Assembly: GCA_963930645.1 (NCBI GenBank)
Contig: OZ005650.1
Location: forward strand, 236,545,688 to 236,609,687
DNA: 64,000 nt
Source of the DNA: Salticus scenicus
Lineage: Eukaryota; Arthropoda; Arachnida; Araneae; Salticidae
Direction: 5' to 3'
Shown one piece after another: positions 1 to 12,032 of this stretch (the first letter of the stretch is position 1; every line of letters begins with the position of its first letter). Below the pieces are notes generated by a model. The model saw only the letters and a program-made list of their open reading frames with translations. It was not told where the DNA came from and did not search any database. Position numbers and translations under genes: made by a program.

Positions 1-190
1 TACCTCATCGGCCCTTCGAGGATCAAACTAACAACCATCGCGTTATCAACATGACGTGCTAACAAACGAGTCAACAAGTGACGAAAAAAAAAGGCCTGCT
101 TACATTTACTTTAAAATGGAGGCGCCTTGTTTTTTTTTGCGTGACACGAAGACGCGATGACACAATCCAGTTTCAATAAAAAGCTTCTTC
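1..190 (-). repeat. tRNA-Ile-derived repeat, copy 1 (edge of window)
   Basis: First of two diverged copies of one unit; the second is at 264-450. On the minus strand the left end carries the 3' half of a tRNA: an anticodon stem-loop with loop TTGATAA (GAU, Ile-type), then a degenerate B box near positions 10-35. The remaining 100 bp are shared with copy 2, including a GCGTGACACGAAGACGCG hairpin block and a CAATAAAAAGCTTCT end. The D-arm is damaged, so this is a tRNA-derived mobile repeat or pseudo-tRNA, not a working tRNA gene. The element may extend left of the window. Confidence 0.6.
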
Positions 191-263
191 AGTTACTGTG
201 TAGACAATGAAAGATTCTTTTTATCAATTGACATATTTTCTATCAATTATCTGCAAAATTCAC

Positions 264-450
264 CACATCGGCCCTTCGAGGATTGAACTCACGACCATCG
301 CGCTATCAACATGACGCTCTAACCAACAGGGCCAACGCGCGACAAATAGAATGGCTTACATTTATTTTAAAGTGGATGCGTCCTGTTTTTTTCGCGTGAC
401 ACGAAGACGCGATTACACAATCCAATTTCAATAAAAAGCTTCTAAAAATG
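264..450 (-). repeat. tRNA-Ile-derived repeat, copy 2
   Basis: Second copy of the unit at 1-190. Read on the minus strand, 262-340 resembles an isoleucine tRNA: GGCCC acceptor ends, GTTGGTTAGAGC from the D-arm, loop TTGATAG, and GAGTTCAATCC as the B box. About eight bases of the 5' D-arm are missing, so a proper cloverleaf cannot form. Adjacency of two diverged copies suggests an old tandem duplication or two insertions of a SINE-like family. Confidence 0.6.
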
Positions 451-580
451 TTAAGAAAATATCTGTTTGTGTGTGTGGCAAATCTTTTGTGGCAGCTCTA
501 GCTCAAGAAATAATGCAGAAAATGTATGTGTAGTTGTATTTTGTCATCCTGCCTATTATCTTGCTATAAAAATGGCCCTG
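446..580 (+). repeat. Possible family-2 fragment
   Basis: The stretch with AAAATATCTGTTTGTGTGTG, GGCAAATCTTTTGTGGCAGC and CAAGAAATAATGCAGAA resembles the 5' part of family 2 (compare 39300-39420, with GTGTGGCAAAAATTTTGTG). Short and diverged. Confidence 0.35.
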
Positions 581-603
581 CAGGGACAACTATCATTTCA
601 TTA

Positions 604-987
604 AATAATAGCAGGAGACTTGGCGTTGGAATATTAAAACAGGAATAAACTACTACGTCAGAAACGCCAAAGAAAAATTATTGAGGTGCATACAGCTGTT
701 TCGGTAGCCTAAAGCGTACCGTCATCAGTCCACATTTCCTTAATTTTTCTACTGTTTACACAGCTACACATTCCTTAATTCCTATTGGCCACACTCCCCA
801 CCTCTTCCGTAATCCTATTGGTTGAACTAAATCCGGTCCCTCTCCTATATATACGAGTACTTCTCCAGATTCAGAATTATTTTTTTGCACTGATGACGGT
901 ACGCTTTAGGCTACCGAAACAGCTGTATGCACCTCAATAATTTTTCTTTGGCGTTTCTGACGTAGTAGTTTATTCCTGTTTTAATAT
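604..987. mobile_element. Foldback MITE with about 100-bp inverted arms
   Basis: The left arm (631-730) and right arm (889-987) are near-perfect reverse complements around a 158-bp centre. Both arms contain GTACGCTTTAGGCTACCGAA or its complement. The words ATCATTTCATTA just left (592-603) and just right (about 985-996) look like a 12-bp target duplication, which would make the element 604-984 with a 27-bp tail outside the left arm. No coding capacity; the superfamily is not assigned. Confidence 0.75.
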
Positions 988-2134
988 CATTTCATTATTT
1001 CAAAAATTTTAAAATGGCAATATAAGACAATGTATATATATGTGTGTTTGTGTACATAAAGGTAATTTTTTTTTTGACCAATCATTGTAAAATTATGATT
1101 TCATAAAAAATAAGTATATAAAATAAAATGTACTAATCGTTACTTAGAAATTCATACAAAACATGCATGTGGAAATTTTTATAATACTTTAAATAAATTT
1201 CTTTTAAAGATTAGACTTAATATTGCTGTAAAATGTTTTAAAAAAATCTTTGAGAATTTTGTTGTATTATTAATGATAAGTTTCATTGATTAAATATATA
1301 ATAAAATGAAAAGGCAAATCCAAACACGTGGGAGTTTTGTATGAAGTTTTGAAATATTTTTTCCGAAGCCACAGTAAACAAAAGATAATTTCTAAGGCAT
1401 CTTTTTATAAACTTATATCTTTTTTTAAAAGTACTCTGCTAAAGTTGGTCTTATAATTATCATTTCTATTAGTGTGTATAAAACAAACAACAAATGAAAA
1501 AACTAAAATAAAATATAAGCTTATTCCCATCGTCTATTAATTTTGCATTAAGCAAGTCATTTCATGTAATAGAAAAAAAAAAAAAAAAAAACACCATATT
1601 AGAATGTTAATTAGACCTTGTTACGAAAGTGCAAACCTGCCTTTATGCAAAAGAAAGAATTTTACTTAAAATAATTAAAAAACAAATTTAATGAAAATCT
1701 TTAATACATTTTTTATTCTTTTTTCATATTATTTTCAAACAGAGTATGGAGAAATCCTTTAAATATGTTCGTAAAGCTGTAGTTATTTTCTTTATACTTC
1801 ATTTCTTCTTTCTTTTATTTTTGAAATGTACTTAAAGAAGTAGAATTAATTTAATTGTAATGTTAAACGCACCCCCACACACATTTCTATTCTTTTAACT
1901 TTTTTTGTATTAAAGGCAAAAATTAATTGTTTTGATAATATGTCTGCCAGATACCGAATAAGATAGTTGAAAAACTTTTACGTTCTTTGGCTATTGGGAA
2001 AAAATGTCTAGAAAACTTTTATATAAGTGTTTCCAAAGACTTAATAAAATAAAAATTTCTGTAAAATTTTTCCAGAAGCCAAAAACTGCAAAAGTTGGCA
2101 ACTATGGGATAACACAAAAAGAATATTCTGGTAC
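988..2134. other. AT-rich stretch without recognisable gene
   Basis: Very AT-rich, with a poly(A) run near 1571-1590. I see no conserved protein frame, RNA gene or clear transposon ends. Confidence 0.6.
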
Positions 2135-2234
2135 TGCACTCACACGGTTTTCTGCTACCCTGCATTTCATTATTATAATGACAGATTGCAGTTTAGAGGT
2201 AATATAACTAGTACTGTAAATAAACCTATGTTAA
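2135..2234 (+). repeat. Family-1 5' end fragment
   Basis: Matches the 5' end of family 1 (full copy 23896-25113): CTCACACGGTTTTCTGCTACC followed by CTGCATTTCATTATTATAAT and a GTAATATAACTAGTACTGTA block. The body of a copy resumes at 3655, so this may be one copy split by the 2235-3650 material. Confidence 0.6.
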
Positions 2235-2384
2235 AAAAAAAAAAAAAAAAAATCTAATTACGTTTAGAAACATTTTCATTTTACAAATACTTCTGTGGGA
2301 GGAAGGGCTACATTCCTAATATGATCTCATTTCCCTGTTACTTAGATTTATATAGAATAGAAAGCTGTTATTAAATTTGTAAGG

Positions 2385-2915
2385 TAGAAGTGGCGTCGAG
2401 TTGAGGAAGTAAAGGTCACCAAGGGAATTCAGTATTGAAAGTAGTGTAAAGTGATAGCGTCGAGTTGATACAGAATGTTTGGTTGAGAGAGTTAAGGTCG
2501 CCTGTTGAACTTGTTAGTATTGACAGTAGTCTAAGGTGGTAATGTCGAGTCAAGGTAGGATGTTTGTTTGAGATTGGGAAAGTTTCTAGCTGGATCCAGC
2601 ATATTTTGGCTATGTTGTGGGTGAGATAGCTAGATGAAGATGTCGAGCAGAGGTAAATTCGGGTTAGCATGGAGTTCTAGTTATTGGATAGTTAGTTGGA
2701 TAATTTGAAAACACGATCTACGTAGATTGTGAAAGATGTTTAGAAATTGAATGAGGATAGTCTTTAGAGAAGTAGTTTGGTAAAATGAATTGAATCGTAT
2801 TATTTTGAGGACTTTAAATAGAGCACTTAATGGGACACAGTAATGTGTTGATGGATGTGTTGACAGTTGTGTTGGTGGTTATGTTCATGATTGTGTTGAT
2901 GGATGTGTTGTAGGC
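2385..2915. repeat. Degenerate G/T-rich minisatellite
   Basis: Recurring words GCGTCGAGTTGA (2391, 2458, degenerate near 2543) with about 67-85 bp spacing, followed at 2820-2910 by repeats of TGTGTTGATGGATGTG. The plus strand is strikingly poor in C for 500 bp, unlike its neighbours. Confidence 0.5.
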
Positions 2916-3130
2916 GACTAATGTTTTGATGTGTTAGTTCTGGAGATATAACGTGACGAATCATCTTCACGAAGATTGTTATAGAAGGAAATAGGATGCT
3001 CTTTGCTCTCTGAAAAAGTCCTCGGAACTTCGGCTAATATTGTTGCAAGTGGTGAGCTAATTTTACAATAGTCTAAATTACTTAGTTTAACGTGCACAAA
3101 CATCAAACCTTCTCAATTATATATATTATA

Positions 3131-3480
3131 AGCAAAAACTGTTTTATTTAAGAGACAAAAATTTAAGTTAAAATGCATTTAAAAAACAAAAAAATACATA
3201 TAAAAACAATTAAAATCTAGACGTTTCGAAAACCGTCCGGGTTTTCTCATCAGTAATTACAACACAATATGCAAACATTACATGAACACTCAAGGAATTT
3301 AAAGGAGTACTGAAGATTGAGGAGCCAGTGCGCTTTGAATATTGTGTTGTAATTACTGATGAGGAAACCCGGACGAGTTTCGAAACGTCTAGATTTTAAT
3401 TGTTTTTATATGTATTTTTTGTTTTTTAAATGTATTTTAACTTAAATTTTTGTCTCTTAAATAAAACAGTTTTTGCTTCT
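3131..3480. mobile_element. Foldback MITE with 140-bp inverted arms
   Basis: Arms 3131-3270 and 3341-3480 are near-perfect reverse complements around a 70-bp centre. Arms run from AGCAAAAACTGTTTTATTTA to GTAATTACAACACAATAT and contain an AGACGTTTCGAAA motif. No coding capacity. It lies between the 5' fragment and body of a family-1 copy. Confidence 0.85.
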
Positions 3481-3654
3481 AATACTTAGTTTAAGTTCAT
3501 TTAGTGAGGTCTTTCATATCCCTACTCCCCTTTTTACTCTAAAGTTAAAATGAAGATTGATGTCTCTTTAATCTGAGTCTCCTGATTGTCTCCAACTCTA
3601 AATTATGAACAATGAATCAAGTTGAAGTAGGAACCGAGACTTCACAAACTTAAA

Positions 3655-4016
3655 AGTTTTAGCAAATTATTCAGACAATTTTAACCCGTACCACTTCTTG
3701 AAAATTAGCAATTTTGATCAAATGTTCCAAGCAGCAATCTCATACGAATTCAAAATACAACATTGGAATTCCCTGTAATTATTTGTTTTTAAGTTACGCT
3801 AATAACAAACATACACAAAGAATTTTTAAAAACGTGATTTTATTATTCAGAAAACTTCAAAACGTGTAATTATTTAAAAAAACAAGTACTGAAAATATGG
3901 TTTATAAATACTTTATTGAGGGAAATAATTTTCATTCCTGAGCAGTTTTCCTGTAATTTCCAAGAAAAATTCCACTGTATTTTTGATTATATATTTTTTA
4001 TTTTTATTTATTTATT

Positions 4017-4056
<40 letters not shown>

Positions 4057-4541
4057 TATATATATTGGGGGGGGGGGGATTTCAGTACACAAATAGCGAA
4101 TGATTTTCATACCATACACGAAACATGTTTTTATGCATATAATAAATATCTGATATTTTTCATTTTGTTTAGTGGAGTCTATAGATGTTAAACTATATTT
4201 AGCAAAAACTTTTCCCATAGACATAATGTTTTGATTTCTCTTGGATGTCCCTGTTCAAGAACCACTTACTAGATCTCAATAAAAATTTTAGTGTAGAATC
4301 CCTATAAAATACAGATTTAGAATGTCAAGCCTGGACTTCATGCCACTATTTGTTTTTGAAATATGCTGATACACATGCATACCATACATAGACCTATTGA
4401 CACACAGGCAGACAGTCACATAGAGTGACCAATCTCTAAAGGTCTGATTTTCGGATTCAGAGACCCTTAAAATGTAAAATGTGTATAAAACAACATGAAC
4501 ACAATTTTGAAAATTTGACCCCAAAACAACAATTTGTCTAA
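3655..4541 (+). repeat. Family-1 element, copy A body
   Basis: Collinear with the body of the 23896-25113 copy: an ATTCAGACAATTTTAACC block, AATTCAAAATACAACATTGG, then GTGGAGTCTATAGATGTTAA, GATGTCCCTGTTCAAGAAC and a (CA)/(GA)-rich segment near 4370-4430, ending in AAAATTTGACCCCAAAACAA. The terminal hairpin of the family is missing. A (TTA)n(TA)n(G)12 tract interrupts it at 4016-4078. Confidence 0.7.
4016..4078. repeat. Compound microsatellite (TTA)n-(TA)n-(G)12
   Basis: Three simple-repeat types abut: TTA triplets, about 13 TA pairs, then twelve G. The apparent reading frames across it are low-complexity artefacts. Confidence 0.95.
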
Positions 4542-4584
4542 CAAAAAAAAAAAAAATACGTGTGGCACTCGAGGACTGCCGCGG

Positions 4585-7500
4585 TAAAGCTATTGCATAG
4601 CATTTTTTATCAACTTATGCAATTATAATTATTTATTTATTTTATTTATGCAGTATTTTTTTTTCTTTAATATAAATTCAAGTTTTTTCTTTGATATTAA
4701 TTCAAGTTACACTTTTTGAGCGTGGTGACAGATAAGAAAACAATTTTTTTTCTTTTATTGAATAAATGAGAATATATCCGCAATGAGAATATATCAAAAT
4801 TATCCGCAATCGATTTGTAGGTATCGAAAACCTCGATGTACCAACTTTGAATGATCTAACTCTATTTTTTGAGAAAAGGTATTTTAATAGGTTTTTAAAG
4901 GCCTGCAAGTCGAATGGGGATATTCAAGTTCTTTCTTTGATATAATTTCAAGTTACACTTTTTGAGCGTGGTGACCGATAAGAAAACAAATTTTAATAGA
5001 GAAAAGGTATTTAATAGGTTTTAAAGGCCTGCAAGTCGAATGGGGATATTCAATTTTTTTCTTTGATATTAATTCAAGTTACACTTTTTGAGCGTGGTGA
5101 CCGATAAGAAAACAAATTTTAATAGAGAAAAGGTATTTAATAGGTTTTAAAGGCCTGCAAGTCGAATGATGATATTCAAGTTTTTTCTTTGATATTAATT
5201 CAAGTTACACTTTTTGAGCGTGGTGACCAATAAGAAAACAAATTTTAATAGAGAAAAGGTATTTAATAGGTTTTAAAGGCCTGCAAGTCGAACGGGGATA
5301 TTCAAGTTTTTTCTTTGATATTAATTCAAGTTACACTTTTTGAGCGTGGTGACCGATAAAAAAACAATTTTTTTTCTTTTCTTGAATAAATGAGAATATA
5401 TCCGCAATGAGAATATATCAAAAATATCCGCAATCGATTTGTAGGTATCGAAAACTTCGATGTACCAAATTTCAATGATCTAACTCTATTTTTTGAAAAA
5501 AGGTATTTTAATAGGTTTTTAAAGGCCTGCAAGTCGAATGGGGATATTCAAGTTTTTCTTTGATATAATTTCAAGTTACACTTTTTGAGCGTGGTGACCG
5601 ATAAGAAAACAAATTTTAATAGAGAAAAGGTATTTAATAGGTTTTAAAGGCCTGCAAGTCAAATGGGGATATTCAAGTTTTTTCTTTGATATTAATGAAT
5701 AAGATAACAATAATAAGAAAACAAATTTTAATAGAGAAAAGGTATTTTAATAGGTTTTAAAGGCCTGCAAGTCGAATGGGGATATTCAAGTTTTTTCTTT
5801 GATATTAATTCAAGTTACACTTTTTGAGCGTGGTGACCGATAAGAAAACAAATTTTAATAGAGAAAAGGTATTTAATAGGCTTTAAAGGCCTGCAAGTTG
5901 AATGGGGATATTCAAGTTTTTTCTTTGATATTAATTCAAGTTACACTTTTTGAGCGTGGTGACCGATAAGAAAGCAAATTTTAATAGAGAAAAGGTATTT
6001 AATAGGTTTTAATGGCCTGCAAGTCGAATGGGGACATTCAAGTTTTTTCTTTGATATTAATGAATAAGATAATAATAAAGATAAGATAACAATAATGATA
6101 AGAAAACAAATTTTAATAGAGAAAAGGTATTTTAATAGAGAAAAGGTATTTTAATAGGTTTTAAAGGCCTGCAAGTCGAATGGGGATAATCAAGTTTTTT
6201 CTTTGATATTAATTCAAGTTACACTTTTTGAGCGTGGTGACCGATATAAAACAAATTTTAATAGAGAAAAGGTATTTAATAGGTTTTAAAGGCCTGCAAG
6301 TCGAATGGGGTCATTCAAGTTTTTTCTTTGATATTAATGAATAAGATAACAATAATGATAAGATAACAATAATGATAAGAAAACAAATTTTAATAGAGAA
6401 AAGGTATTTAATAGGTTTTAAAGGCCTGCAAGTCGAATGGGGATATTCAATTTTTTTCTTTGATATTAATTCAAGTTACACTTTTTGAGCGTGGTGACCG
6501 ATAAGTAAACAAATTTTAATAGAGAAAAGGTATTTAATAGGTTTTAAAGGCCTGCAAGTTGAATGGGGCCATTCAAGTTTTTTCTTTGATATTAATGAAT
6601 AAGATAACAATAATGATAAGAAAACAAATTTTAATAGAGAAAAGGTATTTTAGTAGGTTTTAAAGGCCTGCAAGTCGAATGGGGATATTCAATTTTTTTC
6701 TTTGATATTAATTCAAGTTACACTTTTTGAGCGTGGTGACCGATAAGAAAACAAATTTTAATAGAGAAAAGGTATTTAATAGGTTTTAAAGGCCTGCAAG
6801 TCGAATGGGGATATTCAAGTTTTTTCTTTGATATTAATGAATGAGATAACAATAAAGATAAGATAACAATAATGATAAGAAAACAAATTTTAATAGAGAA
6901 AAGGTATTTTAATAGGTTTTAAAGGACTGCAAGTCGAATGGGGATATTCAAGTTTTTTCTTTGATATTAATTCAAGTTACACTTTTTGAGCGTGGTGACC
7001 GATATAAAACAAATTTTAATAGAGAAAAGGTATTTAATAGGTTTTAAAGGCTTGCAAGTCGAATGGGGCCATTCAAGTTTTTTCTTTGATATTAATGAAT
7101 AAGATAACAATAATGATAAGATAACAATAATCATAAGAAAACAAATTTTAATAGAGAAAAGGTATTTAATAGGTTTTAAAGGCCTGCAAGTCGAATGGGG
7201 ATATTTAATTTTTTTCTTTGATATTAATTCAAGTTACACTTTTTGAGCGTGGTGACCGATAAGAAAACAAATTTTAATAGAGAAAAGGTATTTAATAGGT
7301 TTCAAAGGCCTGCAAGTCGAATGGGGCCATTCAAGTTTTTTCTTTGATATTAATGAATGAGATAACAATAATGATAAGATAACAAATTTTAATAGAGAAA
7401 AGGTATTTTAATAGGTTTTAAAGGCCTGCAAGTCCAATGGGGATATTCATTTTTTTTCTTTGATATTAATTCAAGTTACACTTTTTGAGCGTGGTGACCG

Positions 7501-8202
7501 ATAAGAAAACAAATTTTAATAGCTTTTAAAGGCCTGCAAGTCGAATGGGGATATTCAAGTTTTTTCTTTGATATTAATTCAAGTTACACTTTTTGAGCGT
7601 GGTGACCGATAAGAAAACAAATTTTAATAGAGAAAAGGTATTTAATAGGTTTTAAAGGTCTGCAAGTCGAATGGGGATATTCAAGTTTTTTCTTTGATAT
7701 TAATTCAAGTTACACCGTTTGAGCATGGTGACCGATATAAAACAAATTTTAATAGAGAAAAGGTATTTAATAGGTTTTAAAGGCCTGCAAGTCGAATGGG
7801 GATATTCAAGGTTTTTCTTTGATATTAATGAATAAGATAACAATAATGATAAGATAACAATAATGATACGAAAACAAATTTTAATGGAGAAAAGGTATTT
7901 AATAGGTTTTAAAGGCCTGTAAGTCGAATGGAGATATTCAAGTTTTATCTGATCTACTTTATACACAAATTTTACGCGTACAGCTATTCACTGTTGTACA
8001 TAGATGATAGATACCTATACACCCATATACTTTCTCACAAACAGCTGCTTATGTATTCGTTCGATTTCGGAGCAGCTCGTCTCGATCTGTGCGAGCTTCG
8101 TACAGCCGAAGTCTACCGAACTGTGTTAGGTTTTTTTTTTCGTTACGGAATTTTTCGATTCGGTCGCCGCGCTCAAAGCCCGCGATAAAAGCTATACAAT
8201 AG

Positions 8203-8207
<5 letters not shown>
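4585..8207. mobile_element. Inverted-repeat-bounded element filled by a satellite array
   Basis: TAAAGCTATTGCATAGC at 4585-4601 is matched 16/17 in inverted orientation at 8191-8207. The right subterminal DNA (8155-8190), read on the minus strand, gives GGGCTTTGAGCGCGGCGACC, clearly related to TTTTTGAGCGTGGTGACC in every satellite unit. This suggests the array grew by tandem amplification of the end of a small transposon, with the outer ends left in place. No coding sequence. The boundaries are inferred from the inverted repeats only. Confidence 0.55.
4674..7945. repeat. Satellite array, about 24 units of about 100-130 bp
   Basis: The word GGCCTGCAAGTCGAATGGGG, or a near variant, recurs about 24 times from 4899 to 7915. 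Type 1 units carry TCAAGTTACACTTTTTGAGC and GTGGTGACCGATAAGAAAAC. Type 2 units replace that with GAATAAGATAACAATAATGA. Two long units (4700-4910, 5325-5535) contain an extra 110-bp AATGAGAATATATCCGCAAT block. Small open frames on the minus strand at the long units are repeat shadows. High similarity between units suggests recent expansion or homogenisation. Confidence 0.95.

Positions 8208-8208
<1 letters not shown>

Positions 8209-8233
<25 letters not shown>
8209..8233. repeat. Poly(A) tract
   Basis: About 25 A directly follow the right inverted repeat of the satellite-bearing element. It could be a simple tract or part of an insertion junction. Confidence 0.9.
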
Positions 8234-8407
8234 TTATGAGTCTAAAATCTCAGTTGTGCATACTACATTTCTTTAATTCTAGTAAAATAATCTTGTGTGT
8301 CACTCACACGACTTTCTTTTACCCTGCATTTCAATACTTTACCGATAGACTGCAGATTAAGCTGTAAAAACAATAAGGCAAGATAATAAAGATCATTCTA
8401 CTCTAAA

Positions 8408-8643
8408 TCGCCAGCCTGGTGGCTTGGTCGGCAAGGCACTGCCTTCTGGGTCCCCAGGTTCCGAGTTCGAATCTCGTTGCGGGCATGGATGTTTGTGCTG
8501 TCCGTCCTATGACTTCAACAATATTGTGTGCACGTACTTCTGTGAATTTCTGTAAAAATATGGAGCAATCGAGACGAAAGTCATTGTAACTATAAGTCTC
8601 AATAAATGTCCAATAAAATGTCCAAATGTCCAAAATGTCCAAA
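8408..8643 (+). mobile_element. tRNA-derived SINE with (AAATGTCC)n tail
   Basis: Internal RNA polymerase III promoter: A-box-like TGGCTTGGTCGG (about 8420) and B box GAGTTCGAATCTC (about 8463). The tail is a short tandem of AAATGTCC/AAAATGTCC at 8600-8643. TCTACTCTAAA at 8397-8407 and TCTACTTTAAA at 8644-8654 form an 11-bp target-site duplication with one mismatch. Insertion is inside family-1 copy B. Target duplication, promoter and tail together make this one of the best-supported retroelements here. Confidence 0.85.
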
Positions 8644-8948
8644 TCTACTTTAAAAATAAACTAAAATCGATTTAGGAATAGTTTTATTTGACCGCTCCCC
8701 TCAACTCTGCTTTCAATCATAGTGTCTGCCCTTATTTATTTTTTAAATTCAAGTCTGTTATTAACTTGCCTTCAAACTTGCCAATCTTAATAAATTTTTG
8801 AAGTGGCAACATAATACAACTTCAAAACAATAAATTTGAATTTCCCACAATTATTTATTTTTTATTTACGGTAATAACAGATATACATACATACAGATCA
8901 ACCGATAAAAAAAGGAACTTTCGTATTCAGCGCACCTCAGAATATGAT

Positions 8949-8954
<6 letters not shown>

Positions 8955-8988
<34 letters not shown>
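8955..8988. repeat. Poly(A) tract
   Basis: About 34 consecutive A inside family-1 copy B. Confidence 0.95.
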
Positions 8989-9682
8989 AGAATTAAAAAA
9001 AGAACTTCAAAAAGTAATTTATTTACAGTATGGGTATGAAAAATTAAATCTTCTTCCTTTCTGTGTTCGTCGACATAGTAAAATGTAGGAAAGCATTTCC
9101 ATCAATTATATTCAATAGAAAGCTTAATTTTGGGTATTTAATTTTCTATACATTGACTTTAAATATGCACATAACATTGTGTACTTAAACTTAATTTTGT
9201 ATGAAAAACACTTAATAGAAAAAGAAATACATTTCCAGCAATTTTCAAGTATAGTTCCATTATATCCAAATACTTTGGATAGCTTGTAAACGAATGATGA
9301 ACGATTTCCATACCACAATCTACACAAAACGTGCTTTTTTTGCAAATAAAAAAAAATGTTCATTTTATTTTGCTTAGGGCAGCCTACAGATGTTACATTG
9401 TACAAAACATTTTTTGCCCAAGATGTTCCTGTACATGAACAATTCACTTGATCTTAACGAAAAGTTTAGTGTAGCATTCCTATAAGATACAGATTTAGAA
9501 TACTAAGTTTAGACTTCCTGCTAATATTAGTTCTTGAGATATAATGATAACATTAACATACACAGGTACACCGCTAAAAATCATGATTTTCGGATTCAAG
9601 GGACTTCAAAATATAAACGGGTAAATATAAACGGGTAATCAATATTTTCTCTATACCACATATGTATGTGTAAAAGATAGTA

Positions 9683-10093
9683 TAAATTGATTACTATATA
9701 TTAGTCTTACATAACTCTTACAAAATATGCCCGTTTTATTATTTTTAACACTTGTTGCAATCAGCTTTTAAAGGATTTCTTTCATATTACTTGAAATTAC
9801 AAAATAAATAAATAAATAAATAAATAAATATAAAATAAAATAAAAATAATCAATAATAAATAATAAAATAAATAAATAAAAATAAATAAAATATAAATAA
9901 AATATAAATACATAAAGGGAAAAAAATTGCTGAGTTATCGATAACATTTTTTACACACACACACACACACGCACACACACACATAATGCTTGATGAAATC
10001 AAAACTACTTTTGAAAGAAGTGGATATTAATTTGTAATGAAATTTTTCGTTACTGTAGCATCCAAAAAGCATTTATATAAAATTTCGTTAAAG

Positions 10094-10125
<32 letters not shown>

Positions 10126-10290
10126 ATTTCTTACAAAGATAAAAAAAAGAAAGAAAAAAAAAATTAAAGCAATTTCATATTTGTATTTCACCTGAAAGCA
10201 ACTGCATATTTTTTTGCGCATTTAGGACTTTTTAAAAGAATAACCTTATTGAAGTTAATAAGAGAAGAAATTCAATAAATACCATTCTTC
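9683..10290. repeat. Low-complexity block: (AAAT)n, (AC)n, poly(A)
   Basis: AAAT-type repeats at 9800-9912, an (AC)n tract at 9954-9983 and poly(A) at 10095-10124. No gene seen. Confidence 0.9.
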
Positions 10291-10299
10291 TTAAAATTT

Positions 10300-11640
10300 A
10301 TGGTACTTTAATTGTTTTAAATTACTTCTCTGTAATATTTTACATTATTTATGGAAATAGAGATTTTTTAAATGTCGATATTATTTTTATAATATTATTT
10401 TAATTATTTTTCGATTGCATTTCAATATCATTTTAAGTATTTATTAAATTATCTTTCTGTAATTTATTATGTTATTTATCGAATAATTTTTTTTTTTTTT
10501 TTAATATCAAAATAATTTTTTTATAACATAATTTTAATTTTTTTTCGATTTCATTTCCCTATCATATCAATATCATTTTAAATATTTTTAAAATTATTTT
10601 TCTGTAATTTATCATGTTATTCATCGAAGTTTTTTTTTTTAAATCAATATCATTTTTATAACATTATTTTAATTGTTTTTCGATTTCATTTCAATATCAC
10701 TTCAATATTGTTTCAATATCATTTTAAATATTTATTAAATTAATTTTCTGAAATTTATTATGTTATTTATTGAAGTATATATACATTTAAATATCAATAT
10801 CATTTTTATAATATTATTTTAATTATTTTTCGATTCCATTTCAATATCTTATGAATATCATTTCAATATCATATTAAATATTTATTAATTTATTTTTTGT
10901 AATTTATTATGTTATTTATCTAAGTATATTTTTTAATATCAATATCATTTTTACAACATTATTTTAATTATTTTTCGATTTCGTCTCAATATCATATAAA
11001 TATTGTTTCCATATCCTTTTAAATAAATATTAAATAATTTTTCTGAAATTTATTGTGTTATTTATCGAAGTATTTATTTATTTACCTTTTTTTAAATATC
11101 AATATCATTTTTATAATATTATTTTAATTATTTTTCGATTTCACTTCAATAGAATATCGATATCATTTCGATACCATTTTAAATATTTATTAAATTATTT
11201 TTCTGTAATTTATTATGTTATTTATCGAAGTATATATATATATATTAAATATCAATATCATTTTTGTAATATCATTTTCATTATTTTTCGATTTTATTTT
11301 AATATTACATCAATGTAATTTTAAATATTTATTAAATTATTTTTCTATAATTTATTATCTTATTTCTCGAAATATATTTTCAAAAATATCAATATCATTT
11401 TTATAATATTATTTTAATTATTTTTCGATTTCATTTCAATATTATATCAATATCATTTCAATATCATTTTAAATATTTATTGAATTATTTTTCGGTTATT
11501 TATTATGTTATTTATCGAACTATTTTCTTTATTAAAATATGAATATAATTTTTATAATACTATTTTAAATATTTTTCGGTTTCATTTCAATATAACATCA
11601 ATATTGTTTCAATATCATTTTAAATATTTATTAAATAACA
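10300..11640. repeat. AT-rich satellite B, about 9 units of about 145 bp
   Basis: TTTTTCGATTTCATTTCAAT, or a close variant, recurs at about 10409, 10546, 10678, 10829, 10972, 11132, 11286, 11421 and 11572 (spacing 132-160 bp). Each unit also has TAATTTATTATGTTATTTAT and shorter TTTCAATATCAT subrepeats. Units are more diverged than those at 4.7-7.9 kb. The open frames of 60-90 codons here are by-products of the absence of G. Confidence 0.9.
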
Positions 11641-11992
11641 CAAAGTAACAAATACGTTGATGAAAAAGTAAACGATGACCTTTTTAGAACAATTTATCTT
11701 TAAACAAACGCAACAGTAATTTTTCATATATTTATTTCAGAAAAAAAAAAAAAAACTTGATTTATTGCTCAAACAAATTTCTGTAAGAAAATTCTGCATA
11801 AATGGAACAAGAATAAAAAAAAAAAAAAAAAAATGGTTTAAAGAAAGCATTAATTGCTAAGACAGAACACTATTTTATTTAGTTTTTTTTAAAGAGATAG
11901 ATAGCAGTTTTTAAAATATATTTTTTCACTTTAAATATTGAGACAAAAAACTCATCATAAAAAAACTATTAAAGTGCATTTGTTTTTAACAT

Positions 11993-12032
<40 letters not shown>

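Larger units (their letters stand above)
8289..9682 (+). repeat. Family-1 element, copy B, split by a SINE
   Basis: The 5' end GTGTGTCACTCACACGACTT is at about 8296 and the body continues to the 9640-9680 block with TCAATATTTTCTCTATACC. A tRNA-derived SINE (8408-8643) and a long poly(A) tract (8955-8988) interrupt it. The terminal GGGTAAGAGAAAGT of other copies is degraded. Without the insertions its length is close to the 1.2 kb of the intact copy. Confidence 0.75.

Noticed and set aside
4674..7945. Possible CRISPR-like direct repeats
   Set aside because: Units of about 100-130 bp are contiguous and homologous throughout, with no unique spacers, in a eukaryotic context.
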